Of a stretch of DNA of 64,000 nt, positions 1 through 9,041 are shown piece by piece (positions within the stretch are counted from its first letter, which is position 1; every line of letters starts with the position of its first letter). The DNA comes from Clostridium fermenticellae (GTDB taxonomy: Bacteria > Bacillota > Clostridia > Clostridiales > Clostridiaceae), in the NCBI RefSeq assembly GCF_003600355.1, contig NZ_CP032416.1, positions 2,686,183-2,750,182 on the forward strand, in the 5' to 3' direction. Below the pieces are notes generated by a model that was given only the letters and a program-made list of their open reading frames with translations, was not told the origin of the DNA and searched no databases. The translations under genes were made by a program, and so were the position numbers.

Positions 1-1473
1 TATATTTAAATCAACACCCACACTGTTAACACAATCTTCTACAACACCTTTTAACGATTCATCCAAGTTTTTCTCGGATACATCATGCTGATATTGTCCT
101 ACTCCTATAGATTTAGGATCTATTTTAACAAGTTCAGACAATGGATCCTGTAGTCTTCTAGCTATTGATATAGCCCCCCTTAAGGATACGTTTATATCAG
201 GATACTCTTCAGTTGCAAGTTCAGATGCTGAATATACAGATGCTCCAGCTTCAGACACTATAACATAGTATAACTCTCTTCCCTTTTCTTTTTTAACTTC
301 CTCTATTAATCTCATTATAACTTCTTCCGATTCCCTACTTGCCGTACCATTTCCGAGCGATATTACATCCACATTATATTTATAAATAAGCTCTTTTAAT
401 TTCTTTATTGAGCCCTCGACATCATTCTGTGGTGCTGTTGCATAAACAGTAGCAGTATCTAATAGTTTACCTGTATCATCAAGTACTGCTATTTTACAGC
501 CTGTTCTAAATCCAGGGTCATATCCAAGCACAACCTTATCTTTTATAGGTGGCTGCATCAAAAGAGCTTTTAGATTTTCACTAAATATTCTTATAGCTCC
601 TTCTTCACCCTTTTCTGTAAGCTCTGATCTTATTTCCCTCTCTATAGATGGATATATAAGCCTTTTGAGTGAATCCTTTATACTTTCTTCTATATAAGTA
701 TCTGTAATTTTATTGTCCTTCATACACCTTGATTTCAAATATTCTATTATACTATCTAGATTACAAGTTATTTTTACAGATAGAATTTTTTCTCTTTCTC
801 CTCTATTTATAGCTAAAATTCTATGCGCTGGAATATTTTTTACTGCCTCTTTATAATCGTAATAGACCTCATAAGTTGTAGATTCTTTACTATCACCCCT
901 GGTCTCAATTATTCCATTTTGATTAACAAACCTTCTTATCCATTTTCTATATTCCGCATTATCAGATATTTTTTCACTTATTATATCCACGGCCCCGTAA
1001 ATTGCTTCTTCTGCAGATCTTACTTTCTTTTCTTCATCTACAAACTGTAATGCATATTTTCTTATGTCATCTTTAAAATTTCCACACCATATTATATCAG
1101 ATAAAGGTTTAAGTCCTTTTCCTTCAGCAATAGTGGCTCTTGTTCTCTTCTTTGGTTTATATGGTCTATATATATCTTCAACTTCAGTTAAAGTATCACA
1201 TTTAAGTATATCATTTTCTAAATCCTGCGTTAATTTTTCTTGTTCATCTATTAATCTTATAACATCTTCTTTTCTAGATTCTAAATTTCTAAGATAAGTA
1301 AGCCTTTCAAATAAATTTCGAAGTACGATATCACTTATGGAACCTGTCATTTCCTTTCTGTATCTAGCAATGAATGGAACAGTATTTCCGCTATCTAATA
1401 ATTCAACTATATTTTTCGTGTATTTTTTATTAAGTTTAAATTCCTCTGAGAGTTTATCAATTATGTTATTCAT
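1..1473 (-). CDS. tex: Tex-family transcription accessory protein (N-terminal 491 residues, 3' end outside window)
   Basis: The ATG at 1473 follows an AGGAGGT ribosome site (complement of 1478-1484), and the frame stays open to base 1, so the stop lies outside the window. The N-terminus carries the family signature for the helical Tex-N domain (VPFIARYRKE near residue 35). A YqgF/RNase H-like domain follows (LGYDPGFRTGCKIAVLD), and the visible part ends in the helix-hairpin-helix region (VVEDCVNSVGVDLN). Family proteins are about 720 residues and end in an S1 RNA-binding domain, so roughly 230 residues are missing here. Tex binds nucleic acid and affects transcription and stress tolerance; its exact role in clostridia is not settled. 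It lies downstream of prfB, with a plus-strand peptidase gene between. Confidence 0.95.
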   Translation of the reverse strand, partial: MNNIIDKLSEEFKLNKKYTKNIVELLDSGNTVPFIARYRKEMTGSISDIVLRNLFERLTYLRNLESRKEDVIRLIDEQEKLTQDLENDILKCDTLTEVEDIYRPYKPKKRTRATIAEGKGLKPLSDIIWCGNFKDDIRKYALQFVDEEKKVRSAEEAIYGAVDIISEKISDNAEYRKWIRRFVNQNGIIETRGDSKESTTYEVYYDYKEAVKNIPAHRILAINRGEREKILSVKITCNLDSIIEYLKSRCMKDNKITDTYIEESIKDSLKRLIYPSIEREIRSELTEKGEEGAIRIFSENLKALLMQPPIKDKVVLGYDPGFRTGCKIAVLDDTGKLLDTATVYATAPQNDVEGSIKKLKELIYKYNVDVISLGNGTASRESEEVIMRLIEEVKKEKGRELYYVIVSEAGASVYSASELATEEYPDINVSLRGAISIARRLQDPLSELVKIDPKSIGVGQYQHDVSEKNLDESLKGVVEDCVNSVGVDLNI

Positions 1474-1508
1474 ATTTACCTCCTAAATTTTATAGGTTAT
1501 ATAAGTTT

Positions 1509-1537
1509 TTCACATCTAATATATATAAAAGTATAAT
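1509..1537 (+). promoter_or_regulatory. Sigma-A-type promoter of the M28 peptidase gene
   Basis: TTCACA (1509-1514), a 17-bp spacer and a perfect TATAAT (1532-1537) lie about 30 bp before the peptidase ATG, in the divergent gap with tex. Assigned by motif and position only. Confidence 0.6.
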
Positions 1538-1566
1538 TCAATAAATGAAAAAAGGAAATTTTAGAT

Positions 1567-2901
1567 ATGAAAAAAAACTTAATTTTATTTTCTACAGTTT
1601 TGTCTCTACTAATATTAAACTTAAGTTTAAGTCTATGTTTATCAGTACATCAATTTAATTCTGGTTCAGTAAAGCAAAACATAAATTACCTTTCTAGTGA
1701 TAATTTTAAAGGAAGACTGGGTGGAACACTAGAAAATGCAGAAGTTTCTCTTTATATAAGAGACTATTTTAAAAAAAACAATATAATGCCTTACAGTGGA
1801 AGTTACTTTGAAGCATTTAATACTATGTATCCTCATAGACTGGACGGAAATCCATACCTAAGGGTTACAGACAGTAATGGATTCATTGTAAAAAATTATA
1901 GATATTCCATCGACTTTAAAGAAGATCTAATAAATTTCAGATGTAACAGGATAAACTTCAGCAAAAAAAATGCATCAAGTATATTAGGTTCATATTTGAA
2001 TGTATTTAATGGAGATGACCATTTCTTATTTTATACACCAGAAGATAATAAACTTACATTTAGAAGTTCTTTTGTAAGCAATACTGCAGTAAGCATGTAT
2101 ATAATGGTTACCAAAAATACATTAATAGATATGAGAAAATACTTGAATAATGGTTTTAATATAGATTGTTATATACCCTTTGAATCAAAACAAACTTCTT
2201 TAAATAATGTAATTGGCACTATAAGAGGTATTCATCCAAATAAACCTCCTCTTATACTGTGTGCACACTTTGATCATGTGGGCAGTGATCTTAGTAATAA
2301 TATATATAATGGAGCCCTTGATAACGCTTCTGGAATATCATTTATGCTGGAACTTGGCAAATATATTACTTCTTTAGGCACGCCTGATAGAAATATAATA
2401 TTAGTCGGTTTCAATGCAGAAGAATTTGGCTGCCTTGGTTCTAAAGCATTTGTCTTAAAAAATCTTAACAATATAAAAGACAGTACTGTATTTAACTTCG
2501 ATATGATAGGCGGCAATTTTTCAAAACCAATCTATATAATGGGCGGTAAAAAGGATTCAAATAAAACAAGGCTAATACACGAGATTTCATCTATCTGTCA
2601 AAAATATAATATAAATTTTAGTTATTTATTTGAAGATTCAAGTGATCATGAATTTTTTAGAAAAAATAATATATCCGCGGTAACTCTAAGTGACAGTGAT
2701 GCTTCAAGAATTCACACATTATATGATAAGTCCAATTTAATAGATATAAAATCAATTGATAGATGCTTTAAAGTAATGAATCCGGAGATCATACATTATG
2801 CATTTCCTAATAATATTATGCTCGTATACTACAAGCAGATATTATGTGTTTCTATATTAACCTCAATAATATTTTTAAAATTACTTTTTAAATCAAACTA
2901 A
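1567..2901 (+). CDS. Secreted or membrane-anchored M28-family zinc aminopeptidase
   Basis: A 444-residue protein with a hydrophobic N-terminus (residues about 4-26) that can act as signal peptide or anchor, and a second hydrophobic stretch at the extreme C-terminus (about 415-440). The M28 di-zinc centre can be read in order: CAHFDHVG (His, Asp), GALDNASGI (bridging Asp), NAEEFGCLG (catalytic Glu plus ligand Glu), FDMIGG (Asp) and SSDHEFF (His). The family removes N-terminal residues from peptides outside the membrane; the substrate here is unknown. The gene stands alone on the plus strand between two minus-strand genes, with its own promoter and a shared terminator. The C-terminal membrane segment is unusual for simple secreted aminopeptidases and suggests a surface-retained enzyme. 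Confidence 0.88.
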   Translation: MKKNLILFSTVLSLLILNLSLSLCLSVHQFNSGSVKQNINYLSSDNFKGRLGGTLENAEVSLYIRDYFKKNNIMPYSGSYFEAFNTMYPHRLDGNPYLRVTDSNGFIVKNYRYSIDFKEDLINFRCNRINFSKKNASSILGSYLNVFNGDDHFLFYTPEDNKLTFRSSFVSNTAVSMYIMVTKNTLIDMRKYLNNGFNIDCYIPFESKQTSLNNVIGTIRGIHPNKPPLILCAHFDHVGSDLSNNIYNGALDNASGISFMLELGKYITSLGTPDRNIILVGFNAEEFGCLGSKAFVLKNLNNIKDSTVFNFDMIGGNFSKPIYIMGGKKDSNKTRLIHEISSICQKYNINFSYLFEDSSDHEFFRKNNISAVTLSDSDASRIHTLYDKSNLIDIKSIDRCFKVMNPEIIHYAFPNNIMLVYYKQILCVSILTSIIFLKLLFKSN

Positions 2902-2904
2902 ACT

Positions 2905-2935
2905 AAATATAGAGCTTAAGTTAAGCCCTATATTT
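2905..2935. terminator. Bidirectional terminator between M28 peptidase and prfB
   Basis: AAATATAG and CTATATTT flank an inner GCTTAA/TTAAGC stem, giving a 14-bp stem with one mismatch between the convergent stop codons. The outer A/T arms supply a U-rich tail in both directions. Confidence 0.65.
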
Positions 2936-2947
2936 AATTCATATATT

Positions 2948-4055
2948 CTATTTTGCCTCTTGTTTTAGATAAGCATTTATAAACTCATCAATTTCTCCAT
3001 CCATAACAGAATTTATATTGCTTGTTTCCATTCCTGTCCTATGATCTTTAACAAGATTATAAGGATGAAATACATAAGATCTTATCTGGCTTCCCCATCC
3101 CATGTCTTTAAGCTCTCCTGCCAAATCTTCTATCTTTTCTTTATGAAGTCTTTCTTTTAATTCTACAAGTTTTGCCTTAAGCATTCTAAGCGCCTGTTCC
3201 TTATTATGGTGCTGGCTTCTTTCATTTTGGCACTGTACTATTATACCTGTGGGTATATGAGTTATTCTGATTGCAGATTCAGTTTTATTAACATGCTGAC
3301 CACCTGCACCACTTGATCTATAAGTATCCACCTTTATATCCTCAGGTCTTATAAAAATATCTTGATTTTTCGTAAGTTCAGGCAGCACTTCCACCGAGGC
3401 AAATGAGGTTTGTCTTTTTCCATTTGCATTGAATGGAGAAATTCTAACTAGTCTGTGTATTCCTTTTTCAGCTTTTAAATATCCATATGCAAATTCTCCA
3501 GTAACCTTAAGCGTTACACTTTTTATCCCAGCATCGTCTGCGGGCAAACTATCTACTATTTCTGCCCCATAGCCTTTCTTTTCAATCCATTTTGTATACA
3601 TTCTAAATAACATTTGAGTCCAATCCTGTGCGTCTGTACCTCCTACACCAACATGGAGATTCATAATTGCATTATTTTTGTCATATTTTCCGGATAATAA
3701 AATTTCAATTTGGAATTTCTCCATTTCAGATTTTATATCATTAACTTCCTTTAATATATCTTTTTGAGCCGATACATCGTCTTCTCCAAATGCCATCTCA
3801 GCCAAATCTTTAGCATCTTCTATTCTATCTTTCAAAGAATTATATTTCTCTATTCTATCTTCAAAGAGCTTCTCTTCAGAGGAAATCTTCTGCGCATTAT
3901 CCGCATCCTGCCAAAAATCTACCTCCTGCATCCTTTCTTGAAGCTCTTCTATTTTGATTTCAAGGGATTCTATGTCAAAGTGAATCCCTTATTTCATTCA
4001 TGATTTCACCCATATCCGACAGCGAATTCAAAATCTCTTCAAGCTGTATTACCAT
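2948..4055 (-). CDS. prfB: Peptide chain release factor 2, with programmed +1 frameshift
   Basis: RF2 recognises UGA/UAA and releases the nascent chain. The first frame starts at ATG 4055 (AAGGAAG ribosome site overlapping the end of secA, 12 bp after its stop) and runs 26 codons to an in-frame TGA at 3977-3975. The site reads AGG-GAT-TCA-CTT-TGA-C, so a +1 slip on CTT continues in the second frame (GAC ATA GAA) to 2948. The joined product is about 368 residues, normal for RF2. The anticodon-like tripeptide SPF (RISPFNANG) marks RF2 rather than RF1, and GAGGQHVNKTES is the catalytic GGQ loop. The internal TGA lets low RF2 activity raise RF2 synthesis, the known autoregulation of this gene. 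The longest unbroken reading frame alone (ATG 3931) would miss the N-terminus. Confidence 0.97.
3974..3990 (-). promoter_or_regulatory. Programmed +1 frameshift site of prfB
   Basis: On the minus strand CTTTGAC (3980-3974) lies two codons after an AGG triplet that can pair with the anti-Shine-Dalgarno sequence. This is the same spacing as in the E. coli prfB site (AGG GGG TAT CTT TGA C). Confidence 0.93.
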
Positions 4056-4067
4056 ACAAACACTTCC

Positions 4068-6578
4068 TTACTCAAATCTTCCGCAGCAATTTTTATATTT
4101 CTTTCCACTTCCACATGGACAAGGATCATTTCTTCCTACTGTCTTCTTTTTTCTTATAGGCTGCTTTTTTGTGGTATCTCCATCACTTTGGTTTGTATAA
4201 GTTTCTTTAACAATTCTTTCTCTCTCAGGTACCTTCTGCATTTGAACATGAAGTAAATATTTTATAGTATCAAGCCTTATATTATATATCATCTCATCAA
4301 ACATCTGGCTGCCTTCAAATTGATAAGCCTGAGTCGGATCCTGTTGTTTATATGCAGCAAGGCCTATAGATCTCTTTAGATGTTCCATATCATCTATGTG
4401 ATCCATCCATCTTGTATCAACAACTCTTAGAAGGATAACCCTCTCAATTTCCCTCATTTGTTCAGAAGTAAATTCTTCTTCTTTTTGTGCATATATCTTC
4501 TCACCAATTTCAACGTATTTATCAATTATCTCCTCATTGGACAAATTCATAAGTTCATCAGCAGATACACTATCTTTTTCAACGAAAACTTCTTCCATAT
4601 ATTTTACTAAATCTTTTATTTCATCTTCAAATTCTTCTTCGACTCCAGATATATGAGAATTAACTATATCGGAAACTAAACCTTTAATCATCTCCTGTAT
4701 CTGATCTTTTAAATCTATTCCTTCTAATACTTCTGATCTCTGTTTATATATTATTTCTCTTTGTTTATTTATTACATCATCATATTGCACTACTGTTTTT
4801 CTTATATCAAAGTTATTTCCTTCAACTTTCTTCTGTGCATTTTCTATAGCGCTGCTTACCATTTTACTCTCTATAGCCTCATCATCGCCAAGTCCGAGTT
4901 TTTGCACTATATCCTTTAACTTATCAGAACCAAATATCCTCATAAGATCATCATCAAGAGAAACATAGAATCTTGATGAACCGGGATCTCCCTGACGTCC
5001 CGAACGTCCTCTTAACTGATTATCGATTCTCCTTGATTCATGCCTTTCAGTACCTATGATTTTTAGGCCACCTACTTTTACTACATCATCAGTAATCTTA
5101 ATATCAGTACCACGTCCTGCCATATTTGTTGCAATGGTGACCATACCAAATTCTCCTGCATGGGATATTATTTCTGCTTCCTTCTCATGGAATTTAGCAT
5201 TTAATACTTGATGAGAAATTCCTTTTCTCTTTAACATATCAGAAAGTAATTCAGATTTTTCTATACTTACAGTACCAACCAACATTGGTTGACCTTTCTT
5301 ATGTGTCTCAACTATATCTTCAACTATGGCATTAAATTTTCCCTTTGCCGTTTTATATACAATATCTGATAAATCCTGTCTTATTACAGGCTCATGAGTA
5401 GGAATAACAATTACATCTAACCCATATATTTCTCTAAATTCATTTTCCTCTGTTAATGCAGTACCTGTCATACCTGAAAGTTTATTAAACATTCTAAAAT
5501 AATTTTGATATGTAATAGTCGCAAGTGTTTTAGATTCCTTTTCTACCTTGACTCCCTCTTTTGCTTCTATTGCTTGATGGAGGCCGTCACTGTACCTTCT
5601 ACCTTCCATCATTCTTCCTGTAAATTCATCAACTATAAGGACTTCACCATTCTTTACCATATAGTCCTTATCTCTTTTCATTATATAATTGGCTTTTAGC
5701 GCTTGAACTACATGATGCTGTAATTCCATATTTTTTGCATCAGCATAATTGTCAAGTTTAAAAAACTCTTCTGCCTTTTTAATTCCTGCATCCGTTAGCA
5801 TTACAGCATTAGCCTTTTCATCTACTGTAAAATCGTCCTCTTCAGTTAATGTTTTTGCAAAGTGGTCTGCTATCTTATAAAACTCTGTTGATTTTTCTCC
5901 TTCACCAGAAATTATAAGCGGAGTTCTCGCCTCATCTATAAGTATTGAGTCAACCTCATCGACTATAGCAAAATTAAGCCCTCTTTGAACTCTTTCTTCC
6001 TTATATATAACCATATTATCTCTAAGGTAATCAAAACCAAATTCACTATTGGTTCCATAAGTTATATCGCATTTATAAGCTTCCTGCCTTTGATTCTGAT
6101 CCAAATCATGAAGTATAACACCAACCTTTAGTCCTAATGCTTCATATATAGGGGCCATAGTATCTCTATCTCTTTTAGCCAAATAATCATTTACTGTAAC
6201 TATATGAACGCCCTTACCTGTAAGTGCATTTAAATAAGCTGGAAGCGTTGCAACCAAAGTTTTTCCCTCACCAGTTTTCATTTCTGATATTCTTCCTTGA
6301 TGAAGTACTACTCCACCCATAAGCTGTTCTCTAAATGGCTTCAATTTAACTGTTCGTGCAGCTACCTCCCTAACTACTGCAAAAGCCTCAACTAATATAG
6401 AATTTAATGTTTCATCTTTTGATAATCTCTCTTTAAATTCATCAGTTTTAGATCTTAACTGTTCATCAGTCATGGATTGCATTTTAGAATCTAAAGAATC
6501 TATTTTATTGACAATAGGTAATATTCTCTTAACTTCTTTTTCACTATATGTACCGAATATTTTTTGAAAAATGTTCAT
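4068..6578 (-). CDS. secA: Preprotein translocase ATPase SecA
   Basis: SecA drives secretory proteins through SecYEG using ATP. The chosen ATG (6578, [12 protein letters not shown]) has a GGTGAGG ribosome site nine bases upstream; an ATG 42 bp earlier (6620) is open but has a poor site. The product is 836 residues. Visible are Walker A ([11 protein letters not shown], near residue 103), Walker B/DEAD ([15 protein letters not shown]), the GRGTDIKI and [10 protein letters not shown] motifs of the second ATPase domain, and the C-terminal zinc finger [14 protein letters not shown] that binds SecB or ribosomes. It forms a unit with prfB 12 bp downstream, as in many Firmicutes. An insertion sequence sits just upstream of its promoter. 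Confidence 0.98.
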   Translation of the reverse strand: MNIFQKIFGTYSEKEVKRILPIVNKIDSLDSKMQSMTDEQLRSKTDEFKERLSKDETLNSILVEAFAVVREVAARTVKLKPFREQLMGGVVLHQGRISEMKTGEGKTLVATLPAYLNALTGKGVHIVTVNDYLAKRDRDTMAPIYEALGLKVGVILHDLDQNQRQEAYKCDITYGTNSEFGFDYLRDNMVIYKEERVQRGLNFAIVDEVDSILIDEARTPLIISGEGEKSTEFYKIADHFAKTLTEEDDFTVDEKANAVMLTDAGIKKAEEFFKLDNYADAKNMELQHHVVQALKANYIMKRDKDYMVKNGEVLIVDEFTGRMMEGRRYSDGLHQAIEAKEGVKVEKESKTLATITYQNYFRMFNKLSGMTGTALTEENEFREIYGLDVIVIPTHEPVIRQDLSDIVYKTAKGKFNAIVEDIVETHKKGQPMLVGTVSIEKSELLSDMLKRKGISHQVLNAKFHEKEAEIISHAGEFGMVTIATNMAGRGTDIKITDDVVKVGGLKIIGTERHESRRIDNQLRGRSGRQGDPGSSRFYVSLDDDLMRIFGSDKLKDIVQKLGLGDDEAIESKMVSSAIENAQKKVEGNNFDIRKTVVQYDDVINKQREIIYKQRSEVLEGIDLKDQIQEMIKGLVSDIVNSHISGVEEEFEDEIKDLVKYMEEVFVEKDSVSADELMNLSNEEIIDKYVEIGEKIYAQKEEEFTSEQMREIERVILLRVVDTRWMDHIDDMEHLKRSIGLAAYKQQDPTQAYQFEGSQMFDEMIYNIRLDTIKYLLHVQMQKVPERERIVKETYTNQSDGDTTKKQPIRKKKTVGRNDPCPCGSGKKYKNCCGRFE

Positions 6579-6627
6579 CCTTTTCATCCTCACCAAATTA
6601 AATTTTTTATAAGTATACACTTTATAG

Positions 6628-6656
6628 ATTATATCATCTAATTAGTACGTATTCAA
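6628..6656 (-). promoter_or_regulatory. Sigma-A-type promoter of secA-prfB
   Basis: On the minus strand TTGAAT (6656-6651), 17 bp and TATAAT (6633-6628). The inverted repeat of the neighbouring insertion sequence begins only 18 bp upstream of the -35 box, so the promoter survived the insertion. Confidence 0.7.
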
Positions 6657-6690
6657 CTTAGAGGCAATATATACAGAGATTTAGCACCTA

Positions 6691-6722
6691 AATTCCAGTA
6701 AAAATTTTATTTTTACTGGAAT
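6691..6722. other. Perfect hairpin inside the left end of the insertion sequence
   Basis: ATTCCAGTAAAAA and TTTTTACTGGAAT form a 13-bp perfect stem next to the left inverted repeat. On the minus strand it lies downstream of the transposase gene. It may block transcription entering or leaving the element, as seen in other insertion sequences, but the role here is inferred. Confidence 0.6.
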
Positions 6723-6743
6723 TGTATCCAATTACATTTATTT

Positions 6744-6775
6744 AAAGGGCTGGTAAGCCCGGAGACCGTTAGGTC
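6744..6775. other. Two small GC-rich hairpins in tandem inside the insertion sequence
   Basis: GGGCT-GGTA-AGCCC and GACC-GTTA-GGTC lie four bases apart in otherwise AT-rich DNA, followed on the plus strand by an A-run. On the minus strand the order is T-run, GACC hairpin, GGGC hairpin. They lie in the 3' untranslated part of the transposase transcript. No known element is recognised. Confidence 0.45.
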
Positions 6776-6844
6776 GAAAAAATAATTATAATACCTCTTT
6801 ACCCCGATAAATTTATATAATCAATTTCCAGTTTTAATTTTGAA

Positions 6845-8097
6845 TTATGTCTTTCCAAATATAGGGTTATTCCAATTATCTTCTATAGTAAATCTTTCAT
6901 CTTTTATATCTTCAATAATATCCATTTGAAGCATATTCTTTTCTCTAAAACCCCTTATACACCTAAAAAGTATAACTGCATTAAATTAAATGCTATTATT
7001 ATAAACATTAAAACTGTTTCTACGCCCGTAGGGCTATGAAGAAAACAGTGATCTAAATGCCATTCCGTCTTCAGTTGATGAAATATATTATTTTCAATGT
7101 CCCATCTTTTATGCATTATCTTCCACAGGCTTTCTACTGATGTAAATTTATCTGTTGTTATGATCCATCCTTCTTTAATCTCTATTCTGTCTCCAGTATG
7201 AATTTCTTCCACAAACCTCAAGAACCTTACTTTTATATCCTTATCAGACATTTCAAAATTATCATCTTCCCATGCCTTAATCTTTGTGTAGATATTTGTG
7301 TTTTTTCTTACAATCCAGTTCTTATCTGCCTCACGGCATTTAAATAAAGCTAATGCGTCTTTTACAATGTGAAGACGTTCATCTTTTACTCTAACTACAG
7401 CATTCATTCCTATAGAGAGTACTTCTTTTATCCATGTAGCATTACAATACAAAGCATCAGCTACAATGATATCCGCAAAGTGATGATATTTTTTATATAG
7501 TTTTTTAATTAAACGTTTGCCGGCAGTAATTTCTCCTTCATCTTTACCTGAACTATCTTTTTGGGATTCAAGCATTTCCTGATCTAAAACAATATGTGGA
7601 TCACAACCAACCATTGCACAAACTACTGATCTGTGAAAATGATGCGTTATACCATTTTTATCAACCCTTGTAAGGCAGTTGTTACAAGATTTTTTAATAC
7701 TGTCAAATAGTTCTACACCATCTATGGCAGCTACCTTTAAACCATCTATAGTACCATTTCTAAATACTTTATTCTTCGCAGTAGTTTTTATTATGTGCTT
7801 GTTGATATTTTTTAAGCCATCAAGATCAAAATCATTCAAGAAACGCCTAACGGCGTCAATGCGTAGCATTTTAGTATTTTTAGGTAATACCTTTTTAAAT
7901 TTATTCTTTTCAATCCAATGTTCTAATCTATTGAAACTTCTTATTTGAAGCATGAATCCAAATAATACTACGAAAGCTATTGTTGAAACTTTTGCTGGAG
8001 ATTTTATTATTTTATTTTTTAAACTATTGATTTCTTCACCTATATCATATACCCTGTTAATATAAGTGAGTAGCTGTTTCAAATAACTTTTACTCAT
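6845..8097 (-). CDS. IS4-like DDE transposase with apparent C-terminal frameshift
   Basis: The uninterrupted frame (8097 to 6955, 380 residues) has a helical N-terminus, then DDE-type signatures: AAIDGVELFDS (first Asp), VADALYCNATWI (second Asp) and KRWDIENNIFHQLK (Glu in the W-x-IE-N...K block). It stops after FNLMQLYFLGV. A -1 shift in the T-run near 6966-6970 would continue as RCIRGFREKNMLQMDIIED and on to a stop at 6845 (residues rich in D, E and K), which reads like a normal soluble C-terminus. So either one base was lost from a T-tract or the element uses -1 frameshifting. The run here is C TTT TTA, not an ideal slippery heptamer, which favours a mutation. The catalytic core is intact in the short form. 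Confidence 0.8.
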
Positions 8098-8312
8098 TTT
8101 ATCAGCATCCTTTTATTTTTAGTTTTTAGCAAAACCATTATAAAAAGGATGCTTTTATTATGCAAATTTTTTCCGTATAATTTCCAGTGAAAATCGGAAT
8201 CTATTAATTCTACTGTAAATATTCATAAGACTTTATAATTCAAAGGACTATCGTCCTAAAAATTTTTTAAGTGCTAAACTTCTGCAATATATACTAATTC
8301 CAGATCAGAATT

Positions 8313-8343
8313 AAAAAGAGAGGAGCTTATGGCTTCTCTCTTT
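8313..8343 (-). terminator. Rho-independent terminator of hpf
   Basis: A 12-bp stem (AAAGAGAGGAGC with GCTTCTCTCTTT, one G-U pair) has a five-base loop and is followed on the minus strand by TTTTT. It lies 4 bp after the hpf stop and outside the insertion sequence. Confidence 0.88.
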
Positions 8344-8346
8344 GCT

Positions 8347-8874
8347 TTAAAATTCAGGTTCAATTAAACCGTAGTTTCCATCTTTTCTTTTATAAACTAC
8401 GTTTACTTCTTCATCCTCAGCATTTTCAAATACGAAAAAATTGTGTCCCAAAAGTTCCATTTGTAACACAGCCTCTTCAGCTGACATTGGTTTTATTGCA
8501 AACTTTTTGGTTTTAACTATTTTAGGCTCTTCATCATGCTCCTCTTCTATATCAGGTATAAATTGAAATCTTAAAGAAGTACCATGATTTCTTCTCTGAA
8601 GTTTTGTCTTCTGCTTCCTTATCTGGCCTTCAAGCTTATCAATAACCAAGTCTATAGAAGCATACATATCGGAATTTTTCTCTTCTCCTCTTAATATAAC
8701 ACCATTAAAAGGAATTATAACTTCTACTATCTGTGAATTCTTCTGCACACTTAATGTAATATTAGCCTTTACGTCAGGGTTGAAATACTTATCTAATTTC
8801 GATATCTTTTTTACCACTATGTTCCTTAAAGCTTCAGTCACCTCAATATTTTTGCCAGTTACTTTTATTTCCAT
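8347..8874 (-). CDS. hpf: Long-form ribosome hibernation promoting factor
   Basis: A 175-residue protein. The N-terminal S30AE domain (MEIKVTGKNIEVTEALRNIV, about 1-100) binds the decoding region of the 30S subunit. The C-terminal domain (about 115-175, VLQMELLGHNFFVFENAED) drives dimerisation of 70S ribosomes into 100S particles, the feature that separates the long from the short form. A charged linker (EEEHDEEPK) joins them. The ATG has an AAGGGG ribosome site. It is a single gene with promoter and terminator, preceded by lysS in the same direction. Expression in stationary phase is usual for the family but no sigma-B/H box is obvious here. Confidence 0.95.
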   Translation of the reverse strand: MEIKVTGKNIEVTEALRNIVVKKISKLDKYFNPDVKANITLSVQKNSQIVEVIIPFNGVILRGEEKNSDMYASIDLVIDKLEGQIRKQKTKLQRRNHGTSLRFQFIPDIEEEHDEEPKIVKTKKFAIKPMSAEEAVLQMELLGHNFFVFENAEDEEVNVVYKRKDGNYGLIEPEF

Positions 8875-8943
8875 ATTTCCAGCCCCTTTCAGAATTTAAA
8901 ATATGTCAGTAAATTTAAATTATTATGATTTTTACTTTTGTTA

Positions 8944-8971
8944 ATTATATTCTAATACTGTTAAATACAAA
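8944..8971 (-). promoter_or_regulatory. Possible sigma-A promoter of hpf
   Basis: TTTGTA, 16 bp and a perfect TATAAT (8949-8944) lie in the 167-bp gap between lysS and hpf, about 70 bp before the hpf start. The -35 box is weak. Confidence 0.45.
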
Positions 8972-9041
8972 TTACAAGGAATTTTATATCAATTAACAAT
9001 TATTCTACAAATTATATCTATCAGGAACCATATATAAACAA

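Larger units (their letters stand above)
6674..8284. mobile_element. Insertion sequence, IS4-like, about 1.6 kb with target duplication
   Basis: The ends are imperfect inverted repeats of 19 bp, 16 identical: CAGAGATTTAGCACCTAAA at 6674-6692 and the complement of CAGAAGTTTAGCACTTAAA at 8266-8284. Directly outside both ends is the same sequence GCAATATATAC (6664-6674 and 8284-8294), a target duplication of 9-11 bp depending on where the true end is placed. Inside is one transposase gene on the minus strand. The element separates hpf from secA, which are usually neighbours in clostridia. The direct repeats are still identical, so the insertion is probably recent. The family call rests on transposase motifs. 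Confidence 0.85.

Noticed and set aside
3764-4003. Plus-strand frame opposite prfB
   Set aside because: It is the antisense shadow of prfB, with no ribosome site or family features; the same holds for plus-strand frames opposite secA, ftsH, mfd and lysS.
8950-9041. Possible T-box or riboswitch between lysS and hpf
   Set aside because: No AGGGTGG-type T-box core and no conserved aptamer pattern; only a promoter-like sequence is seen.
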